Shown: positions 1-11,347, numbered from the stretch's first letter. The stretch: 64,000 bases of DNA from Acetivibrio sp. MSJd-27 (GCF_018918095.1 NZ_JAHLPV010000002.1:82332-146331), one strand, 5' to 3'. The notes: generated from the letters alone by a model not told the origin. Program-made: numbers and translations.

Positions 1-333
1 ACAAAAGATATTATCAATGCAATCGAAAGAACCTCTCTTTTGATTACAACCGATTCGAAAAGCCCGGTAAAGATGGATATCACAGAAAATAATATTTATA
101 TGAGCTGTATTTCGCGGATTGGAAAAGCGGAGGATAGTTTTTTCTGTGAAACGGAAGGAAATAATCTGGAAATTGGATTCAATCATAAATATTTATTAGA
201 TGCCCTGAAGGCATGCGAATGTGAAAAAATAAAAATGCAGTTTACCACCTCGTTAAGTCCTTTGGTGATTGTCCCCATAGAGGGAGATTCTTTTCTGTAT
301 CTGGTACTCCCTGTGAGGCTGAAAAATGAATAG
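1..333 (+). CDS. dnaN: DNA polymerase III sliding clamp (beta subunit), C-terminal part
   Basis: The reading frame is open from the first base, so the 5' two thirds of the gene lie outside the window; 110 residues remain. The end of the protein (YLVLPVRL just before the stop) is the conserved C-terminal strand of beta clamps, usually LxLPMR. The clamp encircles DNA and tethers the replicative polymerase, here presumably PolC encoded at 25-29 kb. It overlaps yaaA by 8 bases and heads the classic dnaN-yaaA-recF-remB-gyrBA order next to oriC. Identification rests on this tail and on gene order. Confidence 0.9.
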   Translation, partial: TKDIINAIERTSLLITTDSKSPVKMDITENNIYMSCISRIGKAEDSFFCETEGNNLEIGFNHKYLLDALKACECEKIKMQFTTSLSPLVIVPIEGDSFLYLVLPVRLKNE

Positions 334-550
334 TAAGGGCATTCAAATCAAGACAGAATTTATAAAATTAGATTCTCTTTTAAAATGGGCGGATCTGGTT
401 CAATCAGGCGGAATGGCAAAGGAGATCATACAGGAAGGTTTGGTTCATCTAAACGGTGAGATCTGTACAATGAGGGGAAAAAAAATCCGCAGCGGGGATT
501 GTGTGACGGTTTCTTTAAACGGGAAAACCGTTACGCTGGATGTCAAATGA
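326..550 (+). CDS. yaaA: S4-domain RNA-binding protein YaaA
   Basis: A 74-residue protein made almost entirely of one S4 RNA-binding fold: a helix with [21 protein letters not shown], then a VHLNGE turn and a basic RGKKIRSGD segment. It matches the size and place of Bacillus YaaA, between dnaN and recF. The family is thought to act with ribosomal RNA or ribosome assembly, but the role is not settled. The start ATG lies within the dnaN end and the stop overlaps the recF start as ATGA, so the three genes are translationally coupled. Confidence 0.9.
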   Translation: MNSKGIQIKTEFIKLDSLLKWADLVQSGGMAKEIIQEGLVHLNGEICTMRGKKIRSGDCVTVSLNGKTVTLDVK

Positions 551-1641
551 AAATAGAAAGTATCACATTGCACAATTTTCGAAATTATGCGGATGAATCG
601 ATCCTTATGGGAGATGGGATCAACATCTTTTATGGGGAAAATGCCCAGGGAAAGACGAATATTCTGGAGGCGGTATACCTTTTTTCATCCGCAAAATCTC
701 ACAGAGGAGCAAAAGATAAAGAATTGATACGCTTTTCCAGCCCGGAAGCACAGATTTCTATGAAGTTTTACTCCCAGCAAAGATCGCAGGAAGCAAAGAT
801 GTATTTTTATCAAAATAAAAACAAGCAGCTTTTTATCAATGAAATTGAGCAGAAAAAGATAAAGGCACTGCTGGGGATATTTTCTACAGTCATTTTTTCA
901 CCGGAGGATTTGGAACTGATCAAGGATGGTCCTGAGGCAAGAAGAAGATTTTTAGATACCGACATTTCACAGCTGCGTCCGAATTATTACAAGATATTAA
1001 AAGATTATGGAAGAGTTCTTGAAATGCGGAATAATCTGCTGAAAAAAGAGAAAATAGATAAAGATTTACTGGAAGTTTATAGCATGAAATTGGCCAAATA
1101 CGGTGCTAAAATTATGATTCATCGTCAATTGTTTATTGACAAAATGAAGCAGAAGGCAAAGGAAATTTATTTTTTTATTTCGGACAAGAAGGAAGAATTG
1201 TCAATATCCTATCGCCCCTCTATTGATAAAACTTATGAATTGAAGGAAAAAGAGATCGTACCAAAGTTATATGAGGCGCTTTCCTCCGGCGAGGATATTT
1301 TAAGAAGATCCACATTAAAAGGTCCTCATCGGGATGAAGTTATTTTTCTGATCGATGGAAAGGATGCGAAAAGCTATTGTTCACAAGGACAGCAGAGGAG
1401 TATTGTTCTTTCGTTAAAACTAGCTGAATTTGTTTTTATGGAAGAGGTTTTGGGAGAATCTCCGGTTCTGCTTCTGGATGATATCTTATCGGAATTGGAT
1501 GCAAAGCGCCGGGAAAAATTAATCTCCTTTATCAAGGATAATCAAACAATTATCACCTGCACCGACAAGGATTTTTATTATCATCTGGATAAACCGTTTA
1601 TCGCACGGAAAATTCAGAATGGCAGAGTGATAGGAAAGTAA
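547..1641 (+). CDS. recF: DNA replication and repair protein RecF
   Basis: A 364-residue SMC-like ATPase that helps load RecA at single-strand gaps together with RecO and RecR. Walker [10 protein letters not shown] is at residues 30-38, the ABC signature SQGQQRS at 279-285 and Walker B PVLLLDD at 306-312. The start chosen is MKIESI at 547, which overlaps the yaaA stop by four bases and aligns with the usual RecF N-terminus (MKIxxLxLxNFRNY). An in-frame upstream codon at 499 would lie inside yaaA and is not needed. Confidence 0.96.
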   Translation: MKIESITLHNFRNYADESILMGDGINIFYGENAQGKTNILEAVYLFSSAKSHRGAKDKELIRFSSPEAQISMKFYSQQRSQEAKMYFYQNKNKQLFINEIEQKKIKALLGIFSTVIFSPEDLELIKDGPEARRRFLDTDISQLRPNYYKILKDYGRVLEMRNNLLKKEKIDKDLLEVYSMKLAKYGAKIMIHRQLFIDKMKQKAKEIYFFISDKKEELSISYRPSIDKTYELKEKEIVPKLYEALSSGEDILRRSTLKGPHRDEVIFLIDGKDAKSYCSQGQQRSIVLSLKLAEFVFMEEVLGESPVLLLDDILSELDAKRREKLISFIKDNQTIITCTDKDFYYHLDKPFIARKIQNGRVIGK

Positions 1642-1651
1642 AGGAATCGTT

Positions 1652-1924
1652 ATGTATCTTCATTTAGGTCAGGATTATATTGTGAAAACAAAGGATATTA
1701 TTGCTATATTCGATATGGAAAAGACCTCAATTTCACAGATAACCAAAAACTTTTTGAGAAACGCCAGTAAAAAAAATATGGTAACCTATGTCAGCGATGA
1801 ATTGCCAAAATCTTTTATTGTGCTGAAAAATGAGAAACAGGAGCGCATCTATGTCTCCTCTATTTCCAGCACGACATTGGCTAAGCGGGCATCGCATAAA
1901 AAGAAAGGCTTTTTGAATTTATAG
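1652..1924 (+). CDS. remB: Extracellular matrix regulator RemB (DUF370)
   Basis: 90 residues beginning MYLHLGQDYIVKTKDIIAIFD, the hallmark of the RemB/YaaB branch of DUF370. In Bacillus the gene sits in the same place between recF and gyrB. RemA, the better-studied paralogue, is a DNA-binding activator of biofilm matrix genes; the job of RemB is less clear. It follows recF by ten bases with no terminator between, so it probably belongs to the dnaN-recF transcript. It is followed by a repeat-filled gap of 411 bases before gyrB. Confidence 0.9.
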   Translation: MYLHLGQDYIVKTKDIIAIFDMEKTSISQITKNFLRNASKKNMVTYVSDELPKSFIVLKNEKQERIYVSSISSTTLAKRASHKKKGFLNL

Positions 1925-1931
1925 AGAAAAA

Positions 1932-2152
1932 ATGTCCCCCGTCTTATTGGGCGGATGATTCCGTTTTTTTCGATGGTGATGAAATCCATCGCCGAAAGGT
2001 TTCATGATGGGACACTGCCCCTTCAATAAGGGCTTGTCCCGTTATTCAACGAGGACAAGGGCACTGGACGAAGAGGGAGATTGTAATCCCGCTTCGTGCG
2101 GATATGGAACCCGCCACCTAAAGAGGCAGGGGACATCTTGTCCGCAGTTATA
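1932..2152 (+). repeat. Repeat module A, copy 1 (composite)
   Basis: A full A module in plus orientation (about 2013-2152) is preceded by a degenerate inverted A fragment (1932-1970, TGTCCCCCG then GGGCGG), making a composite palindrome. The full part starts TTCAATAAGGGCTTGTCC and ends GACATCTTGTCCGCAGTTATAAC. Its central hairpin at 2069-2096 pairs CGAAG-GGGA with TCCC-CTTCG around loop GATTGTAA; the stem sequence differs completely from copies 2-4 while pairing is kept. It lies between remB and gyrB and joins module B at GTTATAAC. Confidence 0.75.
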
Positions 2153-2310
2153 ACCTCGCTAAGAAAGCATTAGGATTCTTCAATATCAGAACATAGCGGC
2201 GCTTATACATCCTACTTGCTGCGAGGGTAAAACATTTTGCAAGGTGATTTTTGCCGCACGTTGTGCGCAAATGTGTTTTTATCTTGTTATAAAATCGAAA
2301 GATAACCTCT
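2147..2310 (+). repeat. Repeat module B, copy 1, upstream of gyrB
   Basis: Begins GTTATAACCTCGC and runs to CTTGTTATAA at 2283-2292, so it is bounded by inverted copies of GTTATAA. A terminal stem pairs AAAACATTTTGC with GCAAATGTGTTTT in part. The motifs CTTGCTGCGAGG and GGTGATTTTTGC are shared with the copies near 41.9, 59.6, 61.0 and 62.4 kb. A further ATAACCTC boundary occurs at 2303-2310, 26 bases before the gyrB start. It will be part of the gyrB 5' region whatever promoter is used. Confidence 0.6.
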
Positions 2311-2335
2311 TTCAAAAATCTGCATGGGAGGCTAA

Positions 2336-4279
<1,944 letters not shown>

Positions 4280-4320
4280 TAAATAAAATAGATAAGAGAA
4301 AAATTCTGGTAAAAAATTCT

Positions 4321-4338
4321 ATGTTTCATATGAAACAT
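4321..4338. promoter_or_regulatory. Perfect 18-bp palindrome, parS-like
   Basis: ATGTTTCATATGAAACAT is a perfect palindrome in the gyrB-gyrA gap, 25 bases before the gyrA start. Its inner 16 bases, TGTTTCATATGAAACA, differ from the Bacillus ParB-binding site TGTTTCACGTGAAACA only in the central two bases (CG to TA). ParB sites cluster around oriC, and this locus is origin-proximal by gene content. It could instead bind a Noc-like relative or a local repressor of gyrA. Confidence 0.45.
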
Positions 4339-4363
4339 TTTCTCGAAATTTGGAGGGTATTTC

Positions 4364-6856
4364 ATGAGTGAATTTGAAAATCAAAAGATAATTCCGGTTG
4401 AAATTGTCAAAGAAATGAAAAAATCCTATATCGACTATGCCATGAGTGTTATCGTCAGCCGTGCGCTTCCCGATGTCAGGGATGGATTGAAGCCGGTACA
4501 TAGGAGAATTTTATATACAATGCATGAAAGCGGACTGTATCCGGATAAAGGATATCGGAAATGTGCCACAACGGTGGGTGACGTACTTGGTAAATATCAT
4601 CCACACGGAGATGCCGCAGTATATGACAGCATGGTGCGTATGGCACAGGATTTCTCCCTGCGTTATCCCCTCGTTGACGGGCATGGGAATTTTGGTTCGG
4701 TAGATGGTGATCCGGCTGCTGCATATCGGTATACCGAGTCAAAAATGGCAAAATTGAGTGTACAAATGCTCAGGGACATTGAAAAAGAAACGGTTGACTT
4801 TACACCGAACTATGATGAGAGGCTGAAGGAACCTGTTGTTCTTCCCGCACGTTTTCCCCAGCTTCTTGTGAATGGGTCTTCCGGAATTGCGGTAGGAATG
4901 GCAACCAATGTTCCTCCTCATAACTTGAAAGAGGTCATTGACGGCGTGATCGCTTTGATCGATAATCCAGATATTACGATTGAAGAATTGATGGAATATA
5001 TCAAAGGTCCCGACTTTCCTACCAGTGGTGTTATTATGGGAATGAGCGGAATACGCAGTGCTTATACCACCGGACGGGGTAAAATTATAATTCGGGCAAA
5101 GGCGGAAATAGAGGAAGACGGCAATCGGCAGAAAATTATTGTAACGGAAATTCCTTATCAGGTAAACAAAGCACGGCTGATTGAAAAGATTGCGGATTTG
5201 GTTAAGGACAAGAGATTGGAAGGAATCTCTGATTTAAGGGATGAATCCGATCGTGATGGTATGCGGATTGTCATAGAACTAAAAAGAGATGCAAATGCCA
5301 GCATCGTTTTAAATAATCTGTATAAATTCACACAGATGCAGGAAACCTTCGGAGTTATCATGCTCGCATTGGTTGACAACAAGCCGGCGATATTGAATCT
5401 GAAGGAAGTGCTGGAGCATTATCTGAAATTTCAGGAAGATGTCATTGTCAGAAGAACTAAATTCGATTTGAGAAAAGCGGAAGCAAGGGCACACATTCTG
5501 GAAGGTCTGCGAATTGCACTGGACAATATTGATGAAATTATCCGAGTTATCCGAAGCAGTTACAATGACGCGAAGGAAAAACTCTGTGAACGGTTTGGGT
5601 TGAGTGAGATTCAGGCTCAAGCAATTCTGGATATGCGTCTGGCAAGGCTGCAGGGGTTGGAACGGGATAAAATTGATCAGGAATACGCAGAGTTGGAAGA
5701 AAAAATTGCGTATTACAAAAAAATTCTTTCGGACGAAGGTATGGTTCTTGATATCATCAAGGACGAGCTAAACGAGATAAAGGATAAATATGGTGACGAA
5801 AGAAGAACTTCGATTTCTTTTGATTACTCCGAAATTGATATGGAAGATTTGATTGATGAGGAAGATGTCGTTATCACATTGACTCATTTTGGGTATGTAA
5901 AACGATTGAAAACGGATACCTACCGCGCTCAGAGAAGAGGAGGAAGGGGGATCTCCGGCCTCAGTACCCGGGAGGAGGACTTTGTGGAGGAATTGTTCGT
6001 CACTTCCACTCACAATTATATTCTCTTCTTTACCAATATGGGAAGAATGTTTAAACTCAAAGCTTATCAAATTCCGGAGGCCTCCCGAACGGCAAAAGGA
6101 ATGGCGATTGTAAATCTGCTGGAACTGGAAGCAAATGAAAAAATTACAGCTACCATTCCGCTGAAGGAATTTGAGGATGGAAAATATCTGACAATGGTAA
6201 CCCGTAAGGGAACCATAAAGAAAACCGGCCTAATGGAATATAATACAAATCGCTCCGGCGGTCTGCGCGCGATTGGGTTAGAGGAAGATGACGAGCTTAT
6301 TCGGGTAAAACTTACCGATGGAACCAGAGATATTATCATCGGGACACATAAAGGAATGGCGATCCGATTTAATGAGCAGGATGTTCGTCCGATGGGAAGG
6401 ACGGCGCACGGTGTTCGCGGTATCAAATTGAAAGATAACGATTATGTGGTTGGAGCTTCCTTGGTAAGTGAAGGTGTGGATCTCTTAATTGTATCAGAAA
6501 ATGGTATGGGAAAACGTACGAACGTAGATGAATACAAAGTTCAGCAGCGTGGAGGAAAGGGCGTCAAAACCTATAAAATTACTGAGAAAACAGGAGATAT
6601 TGCCGGAATCAAGACGATTGATGACAATCATGATATCATGCTGATTACCTCTGATGGTGTGGTAATTCGCACCGGTGCGAATGAGATATCTACTCTCGGA
6701 AGAGATACTTCAGGAGTAAGGCTGATGCGCTTGGCGGAAGATATCAAAGTTGTCGCAATTGCGAGAATAGACAAAGAAGAAGAGGATGTTACCGATGATG
6801 CGGAAACAGAATTGTCTGACGGGCAGAAGGAAGAGATAGCAGAGACGGAAGAATAA
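4364..6856 (+). CDS. gyrA: DNA gyrase subunit A
   Basis: 830-residue DNA breakage and reunion subunit. The catalytic tyrosine is Tyr123 in AAAYRYTES. The quinolone-determining stretch reads [10 protein letters not shown], so the residue matching E. coli Ser83 is Ala84, while Asp88 is retained. The C-terminal domain has the GyrA box QRRGGRG and several beta-pinwheel blades and ends in an acidic tail. GGAGGG precedes ATG at 4364 by seven bases. A clear terminator follows at 6871. It is probably co-transcribed with gyrB. Confidence 0.97.
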   Translation: MSEFENQKIIPVEIVKEMKKSYIDYAMSVIVSRALPDVRDGLKPVHRRILYTMHESGLYPDKGYRKCATTVGDVLGKYHPHGDAAVYDSMVRMAQDFSLRYPLVDGHGNFGSVDGDPAAAYRYTESKMAKLSVQMLRDIEKETVDFTPNYDERLKEPVVLPARFPQLLVNGSSGIAVGMATNVPPHNLKEVIDGVIALIDNPDITIEELMEYIKGPDFPTSGVIMGMSGIRSAYTTGRGKIIIRAKAEIEEDGNRQKIIVTEIPYQVNKARLIEKIADLVKDKRLEGISDLRDESDRDGMRIVIELKRDANASIVLNNLYKFTQMQETFGVIMLALVDNKPAILNLKEVLEHYLKFQEDVIVRRTKFDLRKAEARAHILEGLRIALDNIDEIIRVIRSSYNDAKEKLCERFGLSEIQAQAILDMRLARLQGLERDKIDQEYAELEEKIAYYKKILSDEGMVLDIIKDELNEIKDKYGDERRTSISFDYSEIDMEDLIDEEDVVITLTHFGYVKRLKTDTYRAQRRGGRGISGLSTREEDFVEELFVTSTHNYILFFTNMGRMFKLKAYQIPEASRTAKGMAIVNLLELEANEKITATIPLKEFEDGKYLTMVTRKGTIKKTGLMEYNTNRSGGLRAIGLEEDDELIRVKLTDGTRDIIIGTHKGMAIRFNEQDVRPMGRTAHGVRGIKLKDNDYVVGASLVSEGVDLLIVSENGMGKRTNVDEYKVQQRGGKGVKTYKITEKTGDIAGIKTIDDNHDIMLITSDGVVIRTGANEISTLGRDTSGVRLMRLAEDIKVVAIARIDKEEEDVTDDAETELSDGQKEEIAETEE

Positions 6857-6870
6857 TAGAATGAAATGAA

Positions 6871-6905
6871 AAGATCTCCAAATGAAAAATGCGGAGATCT
6901 TTTTG
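6871..6905 (+). terminator. Intrinsic terminator after gyrA
   Basis: Stem AAGATCTCC (6871-6879) pairs with GGAGATCTT (6893-6901) around a 13-base loop, followed by TTTTGATTTT. It starts 14 bases after the gyrA stop and would end the gyrBA transcript. Confidence 0.85.
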
Positions 6906-7008
6906 ATTTTAACGGTTAGAGTATAATCCAGGCATTTGATACAAATATTATAGAATACAGAAAATAATTCATATTATTTAAGAGAAAAAGTTATAAATCA
7001 AAAAAAGC

Positions 7009-7037
7009 TTGCATTTCGAAATCTGTTGTGATATAAT
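7009..7037 (+). promoter_or_regulatory. rpsB promoter
   Basis: TTGCAT (7009-7014) and TATAAT (7032-7037) are separated by 17 bases, a near-consensus vegetative promoter. Transcription would begin near 7044, giving a 125-base leader before rpsB. Confidence 0.8.
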
Positions 7038-7043
7038 ATTTTA

Positions 7044-7168
7044 GGTTTAATACGCACATTTCGTGATCTTACAGGCGGTGCTCTGGAAATAATGCTTTGT
7101 TTTCAAGGGTTCCTGTAAGAGTTGAGCGGAATGGAGGAAAAAATAATAACCAAACGGAGGATTTTAAC
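7044..7168 (+). promoter_or_regulatory. Structured rpsB leader
   Basis: The untranslated leader contains a closing stem TCTTACAGG (7067-7075) with CCTGTAAGA (7112-7120) enclosing about 36 bases. Long folded leaders upstream of rpsB are commonly autoregulatory targets of ribosomal protein S2; that function is inferred here from position only. Confidence 0.5.
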
Positions 7169-7909
7169 ATGGGCGTAATTTCGATGAAACAGTTACTGGA
7201 AGCAGGTGTTCATTTCGGACATCAGACAAGAAGATGGAATCCGAAAATGGCGGAATACATCTTCACTGAAAGAAATGGAATCTATATTATTGACCTGCAG
7301 AAAACCGTAAAGAAAATTGAACAGGCTTATGACTTTATCAGAAGCGTCGCAGAAGAAGGCGGCGATGTTCTGTTCGTCGGCACAAAGAAACAGGCTACCG
7401 ACTCCATCAAAGAGGAAGCGGAAAGAGTCGGTATGTACTATGTCAACGCAAGATGGTTAGGCGGTATGCTGACCAACTTTAAAACCATTAAAAAGAGAAT
7501 TGACCGTTTGTTCCAGCTGGAAAAAATGGAAGAGGACGGAACGTTTGATTTGCTGCCGAAAAAGGAAGTTATCAAATTAAAGGCGGAGAGAGAAAAATTA
7601 GAGAAATTCCTCGGCGGTATCAAAAATATGAAAAAACTGCCGGCAGCGCTTTTTGTAGTTGACTTGAGAAAAGAAAAAAATGCGATTTTAGAAGCAAAAA
7701 AACTGGGTATTCCGGTTGTTGCTATTGTTGATACAAACTGTGATCCGGACGATGTGGATTATGTTATCCCCGGCAACGATGATGCGATTCGGGCCGTAAA
7801 ATTACTTGCTTCCACAATGGGAAATGCCATTATTGAAGGAAGACAGGGTACGGAAATGTCTGCTGAAGCAGAAAAAAATGAAAAAGAGGAAGAAAAAACC
7901 GAAGAGTAA
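7169..7909 (+). CDS. rpsB: Small ribosomal subunit protein S2
   Basis: 246 residues starting [31 protein letters not shown], the standard S2 N-terminus, with the VGTKKQA and [11 protein letters not shown] signatures. S2 joins the 30S subunit late and is needed for mRNA binding. The ATG at 7169 follows GGAGG by eight bases; an in-frame TTG at 7097 is discarded because it lies inside the folded leader. The C-terminal tail is Glu/Lys rich and variable. tsf follows after a weak terminator or attenuator. Confidence 0.97.
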   Translation: MGVISMKQLLEAGVHFGHQTRRWNPKMAEYIFTERNGIYIIDLQKTVKKIEQAYDFIRSVAEEGGDVLFVGTKKQATDSIKEEAERVGMYYVNARWLGGMLTNFKTIKKRIDRLFQLEKMEEDGTFDLLPKKEVIKLKAEREKLEKFLGGIKNMKKLPAALFVVDLRKEKNAILEAKKLGIPVVAIVDTNCDPDDVDYVIPGNDDAIRAVKLLASTMGNAIIEGRQGTEMSAEAEKNEKEEEKTEE

Positions 7910-7918
7910 GAAGGATAT

Positions 7919-7963
7919 CCCCTGTTTGCCGGGTTCAATGGATTTTAGGAAACAGGGGATTTT
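7919..7963 (+). terminator. Hairpin between rpsB and tsf
   Basis: CCCCTGTTT (7919-7927) pairs with AAACAGGGG (7950-7958) across a 22-base loop, followed by ATTTTAAT. The short T run suggests partial termination, which is common between rpsB and tsf. A second small hairpin, CCGCC-TTTTA-GGCGG, lies at about 7991-8005. Confidence 0.6.
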
Positions 7964-8117
7964 AATAGAAAGATTTCTCACCAGGTATATTTCCGCCTTT
8001 TAGGCGGACAGGTTCTGGCTTCACAGCAAGCGGCGACAAGATATCCTCTGCTTGGCGAGATTGAAATATTTTTATAGTTGATTTTTATAATGTATTGAGA
8101 TATAGGAGGAAATAGCA

Positions 8118-9014
8118 ATGATTACATCTGCTATGGTAAAAGAATTAAGAGAAAAAACCGGCTGCGGTATGATGGACTGTAAAAAAGCCCTGACCGAAGC
8201 AAACGGTGATATGGAAAAAGCGATTGAATTATTAAGAGAGAAAGGTCTTGCAGCTTCCGCGAAGAAAGCTGGAAGAATTGCCGCAGAAGGTATTGTATCC
8301 GATTATGTGGAAGGTAATGTAGCTTCTGTGATTGAAGTAAACTCCGAAACCGATTTTGTCGGAAAAAATGAAGAGTTCAGAGCTTTTGTGAAAAAGCTGG
8401 CCGAGATTGTTGCAAAAGAGAATCCGGCAGATGTAGAAGCTCTTTCCGCATTGAAATACGATGATAAACTGACGGTTGCTGAAATGCTACAGGAAAAAAT
8501 TCTGACCATCGGTGAGAACATCAAAATCAGAAGATTTGCAAGATTTGAAGGAAATGTAGCAACTTATATCCATGGGGGCGGAAGAATCGGCGTTGTTGTA
8601 AATTTTGATTCTGATGTTGCTTCCAATGATGGATTTGGAAGATTTGCAAAAAATATTGCAATGCAGGTTGCCGCTGCAAATCCGACCTATGTGAAAAAAG
8701 AGGATGTTCCGGCTGAAGTGATTGACAAGGAGAAAGAAATTCTCATGGCTCAGGCGATTAATGAAGGAAAACCTCAGAATATCGCTGAGAAGATGGTAAA
8801 CGGCAGAATCGGAAAATATTATAAAGAAGTCTGTCTGGAAGAACAGGAATATATCATCGATACCGACCTGTCCGTAAACAAATATGTGGAGCAGACAGCA
8901 AAAGAATTCGGCGGATCCATCAAAATCAAAGAATTTGTCCGGTTTGAAAAGGGCGAAGGTCTGGAAAAAAGAGAGGACAACTTTGCAGAAGAAGTTGCAA
9001 GCATGTCCAAATAA
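8118..9014 (+). CDS. tsf: Translation elongation factor Ts
   Basis: 298-residue nucleotide exchange factor for EF-Tu. The N-terminal UBA-like module ([19 protein letters not shown]) and the [10 protein letters not shown] exchange motif are present, and the two-part core ends with a short helical tail. GGAGG precedes ATG at 8118 by seven bases. Adjacent rpsB supplies another translation component, the usual rpsB-tsf pairing. A strong terminator follows immediately, so pyrH and frr are transcribed separately here. Confidence 0.97.
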   Translation: MITSAMVKELREKTGCGMMDCKKALTEANGDMEKAIELLREKGLAASAKKAGRIAAEGIVSDYVEGNVASVIEVNSETDFVGKNEEFRAFVKKLAEIVAKENPADVEALSALKYDDKLTVAEMLQEKILTIGENIKIRRFARFEGNVATYIHGGGRIGVVVNFDSDVASNDGFGRFAKNIAMQVAAANPTYVKKEDVPAEVIDKEKEILMAQAINEGKPQNIAEKMVNGRIGKYYKEVCLEEQEYIIDTDLSVNKYVEQTAKEFGGSIKIKEFVRFEKGEGLEKREDNFAEEVASMSK

Positions 9015-9028
9015 AGGATTAATTAGAA

Positions 9029-9058
9029 AAGGAACACAGAAATGTGTTCCTTTTTTTT
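9029..9058 (+). terminator. Intrinsic terminator after tsf
   Basis: GGAACACA-GAAA-TGTGTTCC with eight T residues directly after the stem, beginning 15 bases after the tsf stop. Confidence 0.92.
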
Positions 9059-9212
9059 CAATAGGGGAAGTATATTGTTCTTTTGGCATTCAACAGGAGA
9101 AAAATCTCTAACTGCAAAAAAGAGGATATATTTGTAGAGACAGAAACGTATGGATGGCAGCTTTTGTGCAAAGTTGTGCGGAAAAAAATTGTTTTTGACT
9201 GTAATTTATATT

Positions 9213-9584
9213 TTAATCCGACTCCCTGATTAAAAAATCATTTTTATCATTATCTTTAAATGAAAACATTTTTCCATAGGGAAAAGACATCTTCTCCCCC
9301 ACTTCTATTTTTTGCGATTGAAAGTGCGTATAAATTTCATCGATATGTTCTGTGCTTAAAATAACCGATGGATGAGAGACATTTGCTTTCGGATTCTGTG
9401 CCAGCATAACACCTTTGTCGTAGAGGACAAAGGAAGTCTCCGAAGATTCTTCCGGAGCGACTTCAATCCAGGTTACAGGACCCAAAGTCTGTTCTCTTTT
9501 CAGGATAAAACCGCATTGGTCAATCCAGAAATGTTTTGATTGCTGCTGATCCGAAACATAGAGCGTGATTTTTGAGATTTTCAT
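9213..9584 (-). CDS. VOC (glyoxalase/bleomycin resistance) family protein
   Basis: 123 residues with the beta-alpha-beta-beta-beta layout of the vicinal oxygen chelate fold: KISKITLYVSDQQQSKHFWID at the start and a central paired repeat ending VGEKMSFPYGKMFSFKDNDKNDFLI. Members include glyoxalases, fosfomycin and bleomycin resistance proteins and dioxygenases; the substrate cannot be told from sequence. The start is ATG at 9584 behind AAAGGA; an upstream extension would run into repeat copy A2. It stands alone, divergent from pyrH. Confidence 0.75.
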   Translation of the reverse strand: MKISKITLYVSDQQQSKHFWIDQCGFILKREQTLGPVTWIEVAPEESSETSFVLYDKGVMLAQNPKANVSHPSVILSTEHIDEIYTHFQSQKIEVGEKMSFPYGKMFSFKDNDKNDFLIRESD

Positions 9585-9610
9585 TTGAAATCCTTTCTGT
9601 TGGAAAATGA

Positions 9611-9754
9611 TATAACTGCGGGCAAGATGTCCCCCGCCTTTTAAGGCGGCGGATTCCATATCCGCAATCAGCGGGAGTGTAATCTCCCGCTGATTGCGGC
9701 ACTGCTATGCAGTGCCCTTGTCCTCGTTGAATGACGGGGCAAGCCCTTATTGAA
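9611..9754 (-). repeat. Repeat module A, copy 2
   Basis: Reads on the minus strand from TTCAATAAGGGCTTGCCCCG to GCCCGCAGTTATA. On the plus strand it holds a perfect 16-bp hairpin, CCGCAATCAGCGGGAG (9662-9677) with CTCCCGCTGATTGCGG (9684-9699), loop TGTAAT, a smaller CACTGC-TAT-GCAGTG hairpin at 9700-9714, and a CCGCC/GGCGG hairpin near 9634. It lies between the divergent VOC gene and pyrH. Confidence 0.85.
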
Positions 9755-9909
9755 CTTTGCTTCTGTGAGTATCCTAAGCGGAAAGGGTAGGAAAGGAGAA
9801 CGGAAAGAGAAGATAATGTTTCTGAAGACGATGCATATCTTTCATTCCTATTATCTGTTGAGGATGGTAAAATATACGGTACAAAATACCGTTAAAAGAA
9901 AATTTAATC

Positions 9910-9938
9910 TTTTCATTTTGTATAAACTATGATAGAAT
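9910..9938 (+). promoter_or_regulatory. Possible pyrH promoter
   Basis: TTTTCA (9910-9915) and TAGAAT (9933-9938) are 17 bases apart, 37 bases before the pyrH start. The -35 is weak (four of six), so this is tentative. Confidence 0.45.
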
Positions 9939-9974
9939 AGATACAATGAAATATTATGGTTAGGTGGTAGAGAG

Positions 9975-10718
9975 ATGAGCGCAAAATATAACAGAGTACT
10001 TTTGAAAGTAAGCGGTGAAGCCCTTGCCACAGAGCAGGGATTTGGTCTGGATTTTCATAAAATCAATAACGTCTGCGAGCAGATCCGGAAACTAGATGAA
10101 ATGGGCGTAGAGGTAGCTATTGTTGTAGGAGCAGGAAACTTCTGGAGAGGAAGAAACGGTGCGAATATGGACAGAACACGGGCGGATCATATGGGAATGC
10201 TCGCAACCACAATCAATGCGCTGGCGATTCTGGATACCTTGGAAAGCATGGATGTACCGGCCAGAGTGCAGACAGGGATTGAAATGAAACAAATAGCGGA
10301 ACCTTACATTCGAAATAAAGCAATCCGCCATCTGGAAAAAGGAAGAGTTGTTATTTTTGGATGCGGAACAGGCAATCCCTTCTTTTCCACTGATACAGCT
10401 GCCGCTTTGCGGGCAGCGGAGATTGAAGCCGATGTCATTCTCCTGGCCAAAAATGTAGACGGTGTGTATGATTCGGATCCCAATATCAATAAGGATGCCG
10501 TAAAATACGATTCCATCCGTTATATCGATGTGCTGAACAAGGGATTAAAGGTGATGGATTCCACTGCTATTTCCCTGTGTATGGACAATGATATTCCCAT
10601 TGAAGTGTTCGGACTGGAACAGCCGGAAAACATCGTCCGGGTTGTGAAAGGAGAAACACTTGGAACATTTGTGGGAAATGAATTGAGGGAATCATTCAGA
10701 GGCGAAAAAATGTGTTAA
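9975..10718 (+). CDS. pyrH: Uridylate kinase (UMP kinase)
   Basis: 247 residues of the amino acid kinase fold; makes UDP from UMP with ATP, an essential step of pyrimidine nucleotide synthesis, and in bacteria it is hexameric and allosteric. Visible motifs are LKVSGEAL at the N-terminus, [11 protein letters not shown] and the nucleotide-site stretch [13 protein letters not shown] at 9975 follows a modest GGTAGAGAG site. frr follows after 39 bases, the usual pyrH-frr pair. Confidence 0.96.
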   Translation: MSAKYNRVLLKVSGEALATEQGFGLDFHKINNVCEQIRKLDEMGVEVAIVVGAGNFWRGRNGANMDRTRADHMGMLATTINALAILDTLESMDVPARVQTGIEMKQIAEPYIRNKAIRHLEKGRVVIFGCGTGNPFFSTDTAAALRAAEIEADVILLAKNVDGVYDSDPNINKDAVKYDSIRYIDVLNKGLKVMDSTAISLCMDNDIPIEVFGLEQPENIVRVVKGETLGTFVGNELRESFRGEKMC

Positions 10719-10757
10719 AAAACGCAAAAATTTGCGGATAAAATAGGAGGGTATCAA

Positions 10758-11312
10758 ATGCAAGAAATTTTAAAAGATGTAGAGATTAAAATGGGAAAGA
10801 CCGTTGATATTTTAGCAAAAGATTTTGCCGCAGTCCGTGCTGGCCGTGCAAATCCTGCTATTTTAGATAAGGTAACCGTGGATTATTATGGAACGGCTAC
10901 CCCGATTGCGCAGGTGGGAAACATTTCGATTCCCGATGCGAGAACGATTCTGATACAGCCATGGGATGCCAGCATTTTGGGCGATGTGGAAAAAGCGATT
11001 CAGAAAGCTGATTTGGGAATCAACCCGAACAACGATGGAAAATGTATCAGATTGTCCATCCCTGCGTTGACAGAGGAACGGCGTAAAGAATTGGTAAAAG
11101 ATATCCATAAAATTGCCGAAAGCGCCAGGGTATCTATCCGAAATATCCGCCGTGACGGTGTGGATAAGCTAAAGGATATGAAAAAGAAAAGTGAGATTAC
11201 GGAAGACGATTTGAAGGACGCGGAGGGAAAAGTACAGAAATCTACCGATAAATATGTTAAAGAGGTAGATACTCTGCTTGCTGCAAAAGAAAAAGAAATT
11301 TTGACTGTTTAA
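10758..11312 (+). CDS. frr: Ribosome recycling factor
   Basis: 184 residues, close to the family's 185, with the signature RAGRANPAILDKVTVDYYG near residue 29 and the paired long helices ending in QKSTDKYVKEVD. With EF-G it splits post-termination ribosomes. AGGAGGG precedes ATG at 10758. In Bacillus uppS-cdsA-dxr-rseP follow frr directly; here a terminator and more than 20 kb intervene and those genes lie on the other strand. Confidence 0.97.
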   Translation: MQEILKDVEIKMGKTVDILAKDFAAVRAGRANPAILDKVTVDYYGTATPIAQVGNISIPDARTILIQPWDASILGDVEKAIQKADLGINPNNDGKCIRLSIPALTEERRKELVKDIHKIAESARVSIRNIRRDGVDKLKDMKKKSEITEDDLKDAEGKVQKSTDKYVKEVDTLLAAKEKEILTV

Positions 11313-11317
11313 GAATG

Positions 11318-11347
11318 TAGAGTACCTCAAAAGAGGTACTCTTCTTT
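11318..11347 (+). terminator. Intrinsic terminator after frr
   Basis: GAGTACCTC-AAAA-GAGGTACTC (11320-11341) followed by TTCTTTC, eight bases after the frr stop. Confidence 0.85.

Noticed and set aside
9750..9932. 60-codon frame before pyrH
   Set aside because: Starts in the end of repeat A2, lacks a proper ribosome site and overlaps the probable pyrH promoter.
11158..11166. DnaA-box match TGTGGATAA inside frr
   Set aside because: A single match in coding sequence without neighbours; not an origin.
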